NCBI GenBank assembly: GCA_963720515.1
Contig: OY970397.1
Span: 1,674,001-1,738,000, forward strand
Length of the DNA stretch: 64,000 nt
Source: G963720515 sp963720515
GTDB lineage: Bacteria; Actinomycetota; Thermoleophilia; Gaiellales; Gaiellaceae
Direction: 5' to 3'
Below, one piece after another: positions 36,432 through 45,529 of this stretch. Made by a program: the position numbers and the translations under genes. Each line of letters opens with the position of its first letter. The stretch's first letter is position 1. The notes below the pieces were generated by a model, which saw only the letters and a program-made list of their open reading frames with translations, did no database searches and was not told the origin of the DNA.

Positions 36432-38300
36432 TTACCCCCGGAAGGAGACGATCTTTCTCAGGATGAGCGAGCCGATTCCGATCATCACGAGTCCCGTGAT
36501 CATCAGCTTGTGGCCCGTGGAGGTGTGGTAGAGCGGCGCCATGTACGTGGCGTTGATCACGGTCACGGCCAGCGCGACGAAGAACGGCAGGCCGATGAGG
36601 ACGTAGGCGGAGGCCCGGCCCATCGCGGTCAGGCCCTTGACCTTCCGCTCGAACTGATGCCGGTTCCGCACCGTCTCGGCGACCATGTCGAAGATCGTCG
36701 CGAGCGAGCCGCCGACCTGGCGCTGGATCGTCACGGCGGTGAGCACGAACTCGAGGTTCTTCGAGCCGACCCGGTAGGACATGTCGGAGAGCGCCCCGTC
36801 CATCGGCCGTCCGAGGCGCGTCTCCGCGAGCACGCGCTGGAACTCCTTGGACGACGGCTCCTGCCCCTCCTCGACGACCGCCTGGATGCCCTGGCGGAAG
36901 CTGTGCCCCGCCTTGAGCGACGCGGCGATCGTGGTGAGGAGGTCGGGAAGCTGTGCGTCGAACGTCTTCAGGCGCTTCTTCGCCCGCATGACGACGAAGC
37001 CGTACGGGAGCAGGGCGCCGCCGACAAGCGCACCGATCGCGACGAGCCGCGGAGGCCCGAAGGCGGCGGTGACGAAGCCGACGGCTAGGCCGCATCCGGC
37101 CATGACGTAGACGAACTCGACCGTGCGGAGCGGCAGGTCGGCCCGCTGGAGCATCGTCTGGAGCTTCTTCCAGAACTTGAGGTGGCCGAAGCTCCGCTCC
37201 GTCGCCCGGAAGAGCCCGGAGGCGACGGCGAGCCGCTCCCGCTCCTGGGCGCGGCGGAGGGTCTGCTCCCGCTCGCCGAGGTGCGGCGCGAGCCGCGAGC
37301 GAAGCCAGCTGCCGCGCGGCGCCGCGAAGGCGAGCACGGCGGCGAGCAGGACGAGGAAGGCGACGGAGCCGCCGACCGCGACCCCGCCCCACGCCCCGTG
37401 GAGGAACGACCGCGGCAGAAGCGCCGACGGCTTGTCCTGCACGGACGCGCTGGCCTTGCCCGGAAGCGTGTACGACGCTGTGCCTGACTGGCCGCCGGCC
37501 TTCGCGACGAGCTCGAGGCTCTCGCCGGGCCGGGACGCGGTCACGTAGGAGACCTGCCAGGTGCGGCGGAGCTCCTGCGCGATCGACGCGTAGACGTCGT
37601 CGAGCGCGGCGCTCGAGGCGGCGCCGTAATAGCGCCCCCCGGTCTCGGCCGCGAGCCGGCGAAGCGGCTCGGGCGTGAAGCGCTGACTCTCGATCCCGAC
37701 GACGTACACGGCCGTGCCCGACTCGCGGGCGGCGGCGATGGCGTCGTCGAGCGTCGCCTCGCTCCGGGTCTCGTTCCCGTCGGTGACGACGATCATCACA
37801 CGCGCGAGAAGTGGCTCGGAGGCGAGCGAGTTTGCGCTCAGGACGAGCGCGTCGTAGAGCGTGGTCCCCTGCACCTGGTCGACCGTGATCGAGCCGAGGG
37901 CGGTGTCCGCGTCGATCGTGGAGGTCGAGAAGCCGGTCAGGAGGACGGGCTTGGTGGCGAAGGTGGCGATGGCGATCCGGTCGGCGCTTGGCTTCGCGGC
38001 CACGAAGGCGCGCGCGGCCGCGACGGCGTCGGTGAGCGGCTGGCCGTGCATCGAGTACGACCGATCCACCGCGAGCACGACGCTCTTCGCGCGGCCGAGG
38101 TTCTCGGCCTCGAGTCCCGCGACGAGCGCGCCGCCCTCGGTGACGACCGGCGCCGCCGGAGACGGCGTAGCCGTGGTCACCGTGAACCGCACGGTCGGGT
38201 AGTCCGTCGAATCGACTCCGCGGATCTCGGTCGCGGCGGCCGCGGACGGCACGACGACGAGCGCCAGGCCCGTGGCGAGGATGCGGAGCAGCCTGCCCAT
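36432..38300 (-). CDS. Fusion of von Willebrand A domain and TadB (T2SF) platform protein
   Basis: A 622-residue protein. After a signal peptide (1-23), a VWA domain spans about residues 73-245 with an intact MIDAS motif D79-R-S81-Y-S83 and a later TDGNE. A transmembrane segment near 310-332 crosses to the cytoplasm. Residues about 370-615 are a TadB-like GSPII_F domain (LPDLLTTIAASLKAGHSFRQGI) with further helices. The start overlaps the cpaF stop by one base. In standard Tad loci TadB is about 300 residues and has no VWA; here an extracytoplasmic metal-dependent adhesion module is fused directly to the pilus motor platform. The same reading frame covers both parts, with no break. Confidence 0.88.
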   Translation of the reverse strand: MGRLLRILATGLALVVVPSAAAATEIRGVDSTDYPTVRFTVTTATPSPAAPVVTEGGALVAGLEAENLGRAKSVVLAVDRSYSMHGQPLTDAVAAARAFVAAKPSADRIAIATFATKPVLLTGFSTSTIDADTALGSITVDQVQGTTLYDALVLSANSLASEPLLARVMIVVTDGNETRSEATLDDAIAAARESGTAVYVVGIESQRFTPEPLRRLAAETGGRYYGAASSAALDDVYASIAQELRRTWQVSYVTASRPGESLELVAKAGGQSGTASYTLPGKASASVQDKPSALLPRSFLHGAWGGVAVGGSVAFLVLLAAVLAFAAPRGSWLRSRLAPHLGEREQTLRRAQERERLAVASGLFRATERSFGHLKFWKKLQTMLQRADLPLRTVEFVYVMAGCGLAVGFVTAAFGPPRLVAIGALVGGALLPYGFVVMRAKKRLKTFDAQLPDLLTTIAASLKAGHSFRQGIQAVVEEGQEPSSKEFQRVLAETRLGRPMDGALSDMSYRVGSKNLEFVLTAVTIQRQVGGSLATIFDMVAETVRNRHQFERKVKGLTAMGRASAYVLIGLPFFVALAVTVINATYMAPLYHTSTGHKLMITGLVMIGIGSLILRKIVSFRG

Positions 38301-39748
38301 TACGAGAACCCGCCGAAGCTCGCGACCGCGAACCCGTCGCTCTCCTCGGAGGAATCGGGCATGAAGAACCCGGCCGGCAGCGAGACCCCGTTGGCCGCCA
38401 TCTTCTCGAGGAAGTGCGGCTTGAGGCCGCTGCAGCCGAGCTCGCTCAGCAGGCGCACGGCCTGGCCTGTCCCGGCGGACTCCTCGTCCGGAGGCTTCGC
38501 CTGGAAGATCTCCTGGAGCGTGATGATCTCCGACTCCATGCCGAGCACCTCGGAGATGTGCGTGATCCGGCGGGAGCCGTCCACGAGGCGCGTGATCTGC
38601 ACGAGCAGGTCGAACGCGCTCGCGATCTGCTCACGGATCGCGCGGAGCGGCAGGTCGACGCCCGCCGTCAGCACCAGGGTCTCGACGCGGGAGAGCGCGT
38701 CGCGGGGGGAGTTCGCGTGGATGGTGGTGAGCGAGCCCTCGTGGCCCGTGTTCATCGCCTGGAGCATGTCCAGGGTCTCCGGGCCGCGGACCTCGCCGAC
38801 GATGATGCGGTCGGGGCGCATGCGGAGCGCGTTCTTCACGAGCTCGCGGATCCGCACCTCGCCCTTGCCCTCGATGTTCGCCGGCCGCGACTCAAGCGTG
38901 ATCACGTGCTCCTGCTGGAGCTGGAGCTCGGCGGCGTCCTCGATCGTGACGATGCGCTCCGTCCCCGGGATGAACGCCGACACCGCGTTCAGCGTCGTCG
39001 TCTTACCGGTGCCGGTACCGCCGGAGATGAGGACGTTCAGCTTCCCGCGCACGCAGGCGGAGATGAAATGCGCCGCCTTCGGCGAGATCGAGCCGAACGC
39101 GATCAAGTCGTCCATCGTGTACGGGTCGCGGGCGAATTTCCGGATCGTCAGCGTCGGGCCCTGGAGCGCGAGCGGCGGAATGATCGCGTTGACGCGGCTT
39201 CCATCGGGAAGGCGCGCGTCCACCATCGGCGAGGACTCGTCGATGCGCCGGCCGACCTGGGAGACGATCTTGTCGATGATCCGGAGCAGGTGGGCGTTGT
39301 CGGCGAACGCGGCCTGCGTCCGCTCGATCTTGCCCGAGCGCTCGATGTAGATCCGCTCCGAGCTGTTCACCATGACCTCGGTCACGGTGTCGTCGCGGAG
39401 GAACGGCTCGAGTGGGCCGTAGCCCAGGATGTCGTCGGCGATCTCGCGCGTGATCCGCCGCCGCTCGTCGCGCGTGAGCGGGGTGCGGTCGAGCGCGAGC
39501 TGCTCCGTGACGGTGCGCAGCACCGAGTCGTGGAGGTCGGCCGTCGAGTCGGAGCTGAAGAGCTGCGGGCCCAGCTTCGCGATGCACGCGTGGTGGATCC
39601 GCGTCTTCAGCTCCGCGTAGGGATCGAGATGAGGCGTGTCGTGCCCCTCGCGGGGCGAGACGGAGGCAAGGGAGACGTGCGGCTCTGCGCCGTTGCCGTT
39701 TCCGTTGCCCGCGCCGTTCCCGCTCTTGATGCGGTCGTGAAGCCCCAT
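38300..39748 (-). CDS. cpaF: Tad pilus assembly ATPase
   Basis: A 482-residue ATPase starting at the ATG at 39746-39748. Walker A ISGGTGTGKTTTL, the Asp box, Walker B RIIVGEVRGPE and the His box LTTIHANSP are intact, as in TadA/CpaF secretion ATPases. An N-terminal linker (SGNGAGNGNGNGAEP) is unusually Asn-Gly rich. It drives Flp pilin polymerisation with the TadB and TadC proteins encoded immediately downstream. Confidence 0.95.
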   Translation of the reverse strand: MGLHDRIKSGNGAGNGNGNGAEPHVSLASVSPREGHDTPHLDPYAELKTRIHHACIAKLGPQLFSSDSTADLHDSVLRTVTEQLALDRTPLTRDERRRITREIADDILGYGPLEPFLRDDTVTEVMVNSSERIYIERSGKIERTQAAFADNAHLLRIIDKIVSQVGRRIDESSPMVDARLPDGSRVNAIIPPLALQGPTLTIRKFARDPYTMDDLIAFGSISPKAAHFISACVRGKLNVLISGGTGTGKTTTLNAVSAFIPGTERIVTIEDAAELQLQQEHVITLESRPANIEGKGEVRIRELVKNALRMRPDRIIVGEVRGPETLDMLQAMNTGHEGSLTTIHANSPRDALSRVETLVLTAGVDLPLRAIREQIASAFDLLVQITRLVDGSRRITHISEVLGMESEIITLQEIFQAKPPDEESAGTGQAVRLLSELGCSGLKPHFLEKMAANGVSLPAGFFMPDSSEESDGFAVASFGGFS

Positions 39749-39750
39749 CG

Positions 39751-40956
39751 CTACGCCGCCTTCCCGAACCAGCGACCGTTGGCGGTCTTGGCCGCCGCGG
39801 TCTCGGCCGGGACGATCGCCTTGCCGATCTCGCGCACTGCGCGCGAGAAGTCGCACCGGGCGTCGGACAGGATGGCCGGGTTGCCCCGGTTGACGGCGAC
39901 GGGCACGGCCCGATCGCTCGGCACGGCGAAGCGCACCTTGACCTCGAGCGCGCTCTCGACCTCGTTCGGCTTCATGCCGACCTTCGAGTTGGCGCGGTTC
40001 AGGACGAGGCGGATCCGCTCCGGCGGGAACGACAGGAGCTCGAGCGTCTGCAGCGCGAGCCTGACGTTCTTGAGCGTCGGGACGTCGAGCGAGCAGAGCA
40101 GGAGCAGCTCGTCGGTCCGGTCGAGGGTGGCGAGCATCGGCCCGTGGAAGAACGGCGAGGTGTCCACGACGATGACGTCGTAGGACTGCTTCGCGACCTC
40201 GAGCAGCTGGCTCAGCTTGGCCTCGGTGACGAGCTCGGCGTCCTCCGGGCGGAGCGGCGCCGGCAGCACGTCGAGGCCGGAGCTGTGCCGGGTCACGTAC
40301 CCGGCGAGCTTCTCGGTGTCGAGCTCGCCCGGAGCGACGACCAGGTCATAGATCGTCTTCTCCGGCTCGATCCCGAGCATGATCGCGGCGTCCCCGAACT
40401 GGAGGTCCAGATCGAGGAGCAGCGCCTTCTTGCCCTCGTTCTTGGCCACGGAGGCGGCCGTGTTCGTGGCGATCACGGTCTTGCCCGTGCCACCCTTCGG
40501 CGAGAACACCGTGACGATGCGCCCGCGACGGCCGACGGACGCCTGGCTGCGGCGCCCGGAGTGCCCGGCCTTGCGGATGGCGAACACGAGGTTCTCTGTC
40601 ATCTGCGGAAGCAGCAGGACGTCGGCGACGTCGGCGTCGAGTGCCTGCTCGAGGAGCGCCGAGGCCTCGCCCGAGGCGAGGAGGATCACCGGCGCGCGGG
40701 TGTGCTCGCGGATCGCCGCGAGCTCGGAGTGCGGCAGGGTGGACGAGCGCGTCCCGTGCAGGACGGCGCCCAGGTGCCCGCCGCGCAGGGTCGAGGCGGC
40801 CTCGCTGAGACTCTCGGCGGAGCCGACGAATTCGATCTCGCCGTGATGCTCGAGTGCGTTGCGGAGCTCGGCGAGCCCCTCGCAGTCGCCGGTCATGAAC
40901 ACGCGAACCTTCTCGCGCGTGCCCGGCTCGGTGTGGGTGTGGGTGTCGACGGTCAC
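39751..40956 (-). CDS. cpaE: Tad pilus localisation ATPase (CpaE/TadZ-like)
   Basis: A 401-residue protein whose GTG start overlaps the cpaB stop (GTGA). The N-terminal third is an atypical receiver-like domain (VRVFMTGDCEGLAELRNAL). The C-terminal part is a MinD/ParA-type ATPase with the deviant Walker A SPKGGTGKT and VDTSPFF. Such proteins place Tad machinery at the pole. The stop lies two bases before the cpaF start. Confidence 0.92.
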   Translation of the reverse strand: MTVDTHTHTEPGTREKVRVFMTGDCEGLAELRNALEHHGEIEFVGSAESLSEAASTLRGGHLGAVLHGTRSSTLPHSELAAIREHTRAPVILLASGEASALLEQALDADVADVLLLPQMTENLVFAIRKAGHSGRRSQASVGRRGRIVTVFSPKGGTGKTVIATNTAASVAKNEGKKALLLDLDLQFGDAAIMLGIEPEKTIYDLVVAPGELDTEKLAGYVTRHSSGLDVLPAPLRPEDAELVTEAKLSQLLEVAKQSYDVIVVDTSPFFHGPMLATLDRTDELLLLCSLDVPTLKNVRLALQTLELLSFPPERIRLVLNRANSKVGMKPNEVESALEVKVRFAVPSDRAVPVAVNRGNPAILSDARCDFSRAVREIGKAIVPAETAAAKTANGRWFGKAA

Positions 40957-41729
40957 GGTGTCTGGCTCCCTTCGGCAGCGATGAGCGCCGCGAGCTTGCC
41001 CGCGCCGATGCCGTCGAGCAGCATCGACTGGCCGGACTCCGCGCTCTCGGGACTGTCGGCGGCGTCGGTGGCCGGGCGAAGCTGGAGCGACCAGTCGCCG
41101 TTCTTGACGATCCACCAGAGCTTCTGCGCCTGCGCGTCGGTCACCGCGAGGATGGCCGCGTACGCCGACTTGTCCGGGTTCGTGATCTTCTCGTTCGTGT
41201 CCTGCGCGTGGGCCGCGTCGAGCACGAGGATGTCGCGCAGGACGATGCGCGACACGTGCCGGGTCTTGTCCTCGGGGAAGTTCCAGTTCCCGATGATGTC
41301 CACCCGGTCGCCGTCCTCGAGCGTGCCTGCGAGCAGCTGCTCGGCCTCGCCGGGAACGGCGATGGCGCGCTTGTTGCCGGAGATCTGCGAGCGGATGCCC
41401 TGCTCGGACGTCGACGTGAACCGCCGCGTCGTCACCTGCTCTCCGGCGTAGATCGTGTCGGCCGCGACCTGCTCCCCGAGCTGCTCGGGATCGGCGATCG
41501 CGCCCGGAGTCACGCTGCGCTTCGCGACCTGCTGCTGCGTCAGGAAGCCGTGCGCGACCTCGGAGCCGGACGTCCCTGCGGGGATGTCCTTGGACGCCAC
41601 CCAGACGGTGACGCTGGACTCCGCGCTGCGGATGTCCTTCTTGTAGTTCGTCACGTAGAAGACCGTCAGCAGGCCCGCCACGAGAGCGAGCGCCACCGCG
41701 ATCACAATGTTCTTCAGCCTGTATGTCAT
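40953..41729 (-). CDS. cpaB: Flp pilus assembly protein CpaB/RcpC
   Basis: A 258-residue protein with one N-terminal membrane helix (IVIAVALALVAGLLTVFYV), then a SAF-like domain (VWVASKDIPAGTSGSEV) and an RcpC-type domain (AIAVPGEAEQLLAGTLEDGDRVDIIG). It is thought to modify or guide the pilus in the periplasm or cell wall. The ATG at 41727-41729 is 29 bases after the preceding gene ends. Confidence 0.9.
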   Translation of the reverse strand: MTYRLKNIVIAVALALVAGLLTVFYVTNYKKDIRSAESSVTVWVASKDIPAGTSGSEVAHGFLTQQQVAKRSVTPGAIADPEQLGEQVAADTIYAGEQVTTRRFTSTSEQGIRSQISGNKRAIAVPGEAEQLLAGTLEDGDRVDIIGNWNFPEDKTRHVSRIVLRDILVLDAAHAQDTNEKITNPDKSAYAAILAVTDAQAQKLWWIVKNGDWSLQLRPATDAADSPESAESGQSMLLDGIGAGKLAALIAAEGSQTP

Positions 41730-41758
41730 CGGACCCGCTTTCTGTTCATTCGTTCGGC

Positions 41759-42682
41759 TTATTCGGTGAGCGACACCGTGCGCGCGCCGAAGTCGTGATC
41801 CGGCGTCTCGGTGCCTGAAATTCCCTCCCAAAGGACCCGGGTGAATGAGCCGCTGACCGTTCCCCCGTTGCCGTTCGCCGTGAATCCCGACACGACGAAC
41901 CCGACCCAGCCGACCACGTGGTACTCGAAGTTCGCTCCCTCTTTCTCCGTGATGTCGTAGATAGGAAAGAGGAGCTCGTCGCCGATCCGGTTCGTCATCG
42001 CGTTCCTGATCTGCGATGCGTTGAACTTCGCGCCGGGGTCGGAGAAGTACCAGTCGATCGGCATGTAGCCGTCGTAGCCGTGCTCGATCCAGTTGGCGAC
42101 CTGGGTCGGCCCGGTACCCCCGTGCGAGTCGTCCAGGTTGAGCAGCCGGAAGGCGCCCGGCCCGACCTTCTCGAGGTCGAGCGTGGTCGGCACGTCGAAA
42201 CAGGGGCGCGGCTTGCACTGGAGGAGCGGGTGCTTGATGTCCACAGCGATCGGCGCCGCGTAGCGCGCCGACGTGAGGACTCCCGCCCGTGCCTTCGCAG
42301 TCGCGTGGACCGTCGCCGAGTCGACCCCGACGATCCCGCTGAAGACCCCGTCGACCGTGCGCTGGATCGTCACCTTGACGGTGTCGTTCGAGAGGACGGT
42401 CGTCTGGATCACCACGTTGCCCGGGCTCACGTGGCCGCCGTTCTTGCCCCCGTACTCGACCGCCTTGGAGACGGCGGTCGCGGGGAAGTCGGGAAGCTCC
42501 TGCGCGGCGGCGAGCGCGGCTGCGTCCGCCTCCGCCTGGAGGTTCCGGTCGGTGCGCATCCACGAGCCCACGTCGAGGACGGCCGCAGTCATCGCAACGA
42601 GGGCCGCCAGGAAGAGCACCGCAAGGACCGTGCTCTGGCCGGCTTCGGAACCGGCGCCGCGGATCGTGCGTGCGTAAGTCAT
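41759..42682 (-). CDS. TadG-like pseudopilin/pilus-associated protein
   Basis: A 307-residue protein beginning with a Tad-like N-terminus (GSEAGQSTVLAVLFLAALVAMTAAVLDVG, then NLQAEADAAALAAA), and a long extracytoplasmic part with CKPRPC. The N-terminal TadE/TadG motif and the D-A-A-A-L-A-A-A helix are typical of TadG/RcpP-like proteins. Its ATG overlaps the tadE stop by four bases. Likely role: minor pilin or adhesive tip component. Confidence 0.82.
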   Translation of the reverse strand: MTYARTIRGAGSEAGQSTVLAVLFLAALVAMTAAVLDVGSWMRTDRNLQAEADAAALAAAQELPDFPATAVSKAVEYGGKNGGHVSPGNVVIQTTVLSNDTVKVTIQRTVDGVFSGIVGVDSATVHATAKARAGVLTSARYAAPIAVDIKHPLLQCKPRPCFDVPTTLDLEKVGPGAFRLLNLDDSHGGTGPTQVANWIEHGYDGYMPIDWYFSDPGAKFNASQIRNAMTNRIGDELLFPIYDITEKEGANFEYHVVGWVGFVVSGFTANGNGGTVSGSFTRVLWEGISGTETPDHDFGARTVSLTE

Positions 42683-43077
42683 TCGAGTCGCTCCGTGGTA
42701 GTGCTCGTCAGCGACCCCGACTTGACGACGATCCCGAGGAGGCTGACCGAGTAGGGATAGGTGGCGGTTACGGTCACGTCCGCGCCGTCCGCCCACGAGG
42801 ACGAGACGGTGACGCCGAGCTTCGACTGGTCGAGGTTCGTCGCCGACGCGCGCGTGGCGGCCACGGCCGCCGCGGTGGGATTCGCTGCCTGCTGCGAGAC
42901 GACCGCCTTCCGGGCGCCGGCGCGGCTTGCGTCGGCGACCGTGATGTAGTGGTTGAAGACGATCCCGAGCTGCACGATCCCGAAGAGGACGAGCAGAAGG
43001 ATCGGCAGCATCAGCGCAAACTCGGTCAGCGACTGACCCTGCTCGTTTCTCCAATTCGTTCTCTTCGTCATCGTCAT
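42679..43077 (-). CDS. tadE: TadE-family minor pilin
   Basis: A 132-residue protein. The N-terminus NEQGQSLTEFALMLPILLL is the classic TadE pseudopilin motif, with G-Q-S-L-T-E-F placing a prepilin-peptidase site before the hydrophobic helix. It is processed and inserted like Flp pilin. No prepilin peptidase gene is in the window. Confidence 0.9.
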   Translation of the reverse strand: MTMTKRTNWRNEQGQSLTEFALMLPILLLVLFGIVQLGIVFNHYITVADASRAGARKAVVSQQAANPTAAAVAATRASATNLDQSKLGVTVSSSWADGADVTVTATYPYSVSLLGIVVKSGSLTSTTTERLE

Positions 43078-43118
43078 ATCGGTTCAGATCTTTCGGTCGT
43101 GGTTCAACGGATGGAGGT

Positions 43119-43149
43119 GGGTGGGCCCTTCTCGGGAAAGGGCCCACCC
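43119..43149 (-). promoter_or_regulatory. Strong hairpin between pilin and tadE
   Basis: GGGTGGGCCCTT (43119-43130) and AAGGGCCCACCC (43138-43149) form a perfect 12-bp stem with a 7-base loop in the 94-base gap between flp and tadE. There is no T-run on the minus strand. It may stabilise the pilin mRNA or partly terminate, giving far more pilin than assembly proteins. Confidence 0.55.
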
Positions 43150-43171
43150 GGCCATGTGCCTACGTTCCGGC

Positions 43172-43342
43172 TTAGAGGAAGCCGAGGACGCTGTCGATCG
43201 CGCCCGAGATGGCGCCGGAAAGCGCGGTGAGCGCAACGACCACGCCCAGCGTGATCACGGCGAGGACGACGCCGTACTCGGCCATCGTCTGCCCATCCTC
43301 CCGCCTGCGGATCGCGTTGAGATAGGTGAAAAAGCTCGTCAC
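43172..43342 (-). CDS. flp: Flp/Fap-type major pilin
   Basis: A 56-residue protein with a GTG start at 43340-43342, preceded by GGGAGGTGA at the ideal distance. The sequence has a short basic leader, then G17-Q-T-M-A-E22-Y23, the type IVb prepilin cleavage signature with the conserved Glu5-Tyr6 of the mature pilin. A hydrophobic helix follows and the protein ends IDSVLGFL. It is the first gene of the Tad operon. Confidence 0.9.
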   Translation of the reverse strand: MTSFFTYLNAIRRREDGQTMAEYGVVLAVITLGVVVALTALSGAISGAIDSVLGFL

Positions 43343-43347
43343 TTGGT

Positions 43348-43491
43348 TCACCTCCCTTCCTCAGAGGTCGTGCACCCCTTGAAGGGGGCGAACAGTGGGA
43401 GCGCCTCGACCACGTGGTCGGCTGTGGCCGGGCTTTCGGTGAGGAAAGAGCCGACGGAAGTGCGGATGAATGAAATGGTCACGTTGGACAT
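43348..43491 (-). CDS. Possible short leader ORF upstream of flp
   Basis: A 47-codon ORF (ATG at 43489-43491) whose TGA lies inside the Shine-Dalgarno region of flp. The predicted product is unremarkable (start MSNVTISFIRTSVGSFL). AAAAGGG abuts the ATG too closely for a good ribosome-binding site. It may be chance, or a translated leader that couples to pilin synthesis. Confidence 0.2.
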   Translation of the reverse strand: MSNVTISFIRTSVGSFLTESPATADHVVEALPLFAPFKGCTTSEEGR

Positions 43492-43738
43492 CCCTTTTCA
43501 GGGCTCCTCCGGCGTGACCGCTCCGCCGTCGAGGCTCAGTTGCTCAAGCATCGCTCCGAGAGGCGACTCCAGACATCCCTCGCGAAGGTGATTTGCAACG
43601 GGTCCACTTGATCGAGGGATGCCCTGCCCCCCGTTGGGTTCGATAGTGGGAGCAGGTTCCGTACGCGGCGCGGATCGACAACGAAACGCGAACCGCGCCG
43701 ACCGGCGGCCTCGGCGCCCGAACTAGGAGTCCGAGGCA
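43492..43738. other. Divergent intergenic region, Tad operon versus M15-like gene
   Basis: About 250 bases that should hold promoters for both the Tad operon (-) and the peptidase-like gene (+). The visible element is an inverted repeat, CATCCCTCG (43574-43582) and CGAGGGATG (43613-43621). No clear -35/-10 pair was found. Confidence 0.4.
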
Positions 43739-45170
43739 ATGCCAGAACGCACCACCCATTCACGGACGGCGCTCTCGCGCTTGATCCTCTTCGCCTTCCT
43801 CGGTTGGGCGCTCTTGACGCTCGGACGGGGGCGGAGCTTCGCCGCATACGAGGCCGGCACGTCCAAGCGCCGGCGCGGTGGCAAGCGGCGGCTCGCCGCG
43901 AGCCTCGCGTTCGCGACGCTCTTCTTCGCGGGCGCATCGCTCTCCGCGCTCGCGGGCGACGAGGTCGTCCAGGCGCTCGAGCCGGGCGACACGACCGCCG
44001 AGACCACCACCGATCCGGGCACCGAAGAGGCCGCGCCGGAGGAGTCCACCTCCCCCGACGAGGCCGCGCCCGCAACGGACGAGGCGCCAGCAGACGACGG
44101 GACGACCGAGGAGGCCACGAACGACGAGGCCGCTCCGGCCGACGAAGGGTCCACGCCCGCCGAGGGCGCGCCCGCCGAGGCCCCCGCGGCCGACGGCGGA
44201 ACGGCGCCCGAGGCGAACGGGACGACCGCGGCGCCCGAGACCGGCTCGACGGGCGGAACGTCCGCACCGGCCGCGAGGGCGGGCGGCGGGAAGTCCGGTG
44301 GAGGCCACTCGAACGCCGGCGCGGACAACGCGCCGCCGGTCGTCGCGCCGATCTCGAACCACATCGAGGCGACGCGCGACTCCGCGCCCGAGACGGACGA
44401 CGGGATGGCGGCCACCATCTGGCTGCACCGGACGCTTCCGGACCCGACGCCGCCGGCCAAGCGGCTGGCGCCCGCGTTCGCGCGGCAGCTCAAGGCCGTG
44501 GCCAAGAAGCTCGCAGGTCTCCTGGTCGGACATCCTCGCGGTCGTCCGCGCGGACGGCTTCACCGGCCACAAGCCCGCGACCGCGACGCAGCTTCGCTCG
44601 ATCGCACGCCAGATCGCCGCGAACGACCAGAGCGGCGAGTGGCAGGCGTTCCTCGCGATTCGCGGCCGCACCGCCTGGGCCGACCGGGCGCAGGCGCTCG
44701 CGCGCTACAACCGGGCCGTCGGCCTGCACGCGCTGGTCGTCGGATTCGACGCGGCCAAGAGCGACTTGGTCGCCAAGGTCCTGACGGACCACCGGATCTC
44801 CATGTACGACGGCGGGCGCAGCGACGTCCAGTCCGGCCGGATCGACGTCCGCGTGCTCGTGCTGCTCCGCTACCTCGCGGAGGCCCACGGGCAGGTGACC
44901 GTCTCGTGCCTGAAGTCCGGCCACCGGCTGTACGCGCGGCCGGGCCACATCTCCGCGCACATCTACGGCCTCGCCGCCGACATCTCGGCGCTCGAGGGCG
45001 AGTCGATCTACGGGCACCAGGAGCCGGGCGGCGTCACGGAACGCGCCGTGCGGAACATCCTGCTCCTGCCCGCGGAGCTCCGGCCGCAGCAGATCATCTC
45101 CCTGCTCGGCATGGGCGGGCCGTCGTTCCCGCTCGCCAACCACGACGACCACATCCACGTCGGCTTCTAG
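43739..45170 (+). CDS. Exported M15-like D-Ala-D-Ala peptidase-fold protein, frameshifted
   Basis: The N-terminus has a membrane helix (about 40-60), then a long Pro/Ala/Glu/Thr-rich low-complexity stretch (about 75-190) likely to span the wall. After KAVAKKLA the frame breaks at 44516-44517: removing one G continues as VSWSDILAVVRADGFTG to TAG at 45168-45170, about 476 residues. The C-terminal part has SGHRLYARPGHISAHIYGLAADIS and HDDHIHVGF, the His-x(6)-Asp and His-x-His pattern of zinc M15/VanY peptidases. Likely role: peptidoglycan trimming, perhaps for pilus passage; it is divergent from the Tad operon. Confidence 0.75.
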
Positions 45171-45178
45171 AGACGAGG

Positions 45179-45529
45179 ATGCGAATCGAGCTTCAGGACG
45201 GGAGGGCGGTGTGCGAACGGTGCACCGACGCCGATGGCCCGCTCTCCCGTCTTCGAGGCCTTCTTGGACGCGCGACGATGGGGCGGGACGAGGGAGTTCT
45301 CCTTCGGCCCGCCTCGTCGGTCCACACCGCGTTCATGCGCTTTCCGATCGACGCGGTCTTCCTCGACCGCGAGCTGCGGGTCATCCGCATCGCGGCTCAC
45401 CTGAAGCCGTGGCGGGCCGCGGGTTGCCGCGGAGCCCGCGCCGTTCTCGAGCTCTCTTCCGGGGAGTCCGAACGGCGCGGGGTCCGACCTGGTGACCGGG
45501 TGGTCCCGGTCGGAGACCCTTCCCTCTAG
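45179..45529 (+). CDS. DUF192 family protein
   Basis: A 116-residue protein starting nine bases after the M15-like gene. DUF192 features are clear: an early Cys-x2-Cys, LRGLLGRATMGRDEGVLLRPASSVHTAFMRFPIDAVFLD, and a C-terminal barrel strand. DUF192 proteins are small beta-barrels of unknown function, often found beside actinobacterial Tad loci in my recollection. It ends opposite the tiny ORF on the other strand, their stops sharing CTAG. Confidence 0.88.
   Translation: MRIELQDGRAVCERCTDADGPLSRLRGLLGRATMGRDEGVLLRPASSVHTAFMRFPIDAVFLDRELRVIRIAAHLKPWRAAGCRGARAVLELSSGESERRGVRPGDRVVPVGDPSL

Noticed and set aside
43574..43621. c-di-AMP riboswitch upstream of the M15-like gene
   Set aside because: Wall-peptidase genes often have this riboswitch, but apart from one inverted repeat none of its conserved blocks was found.
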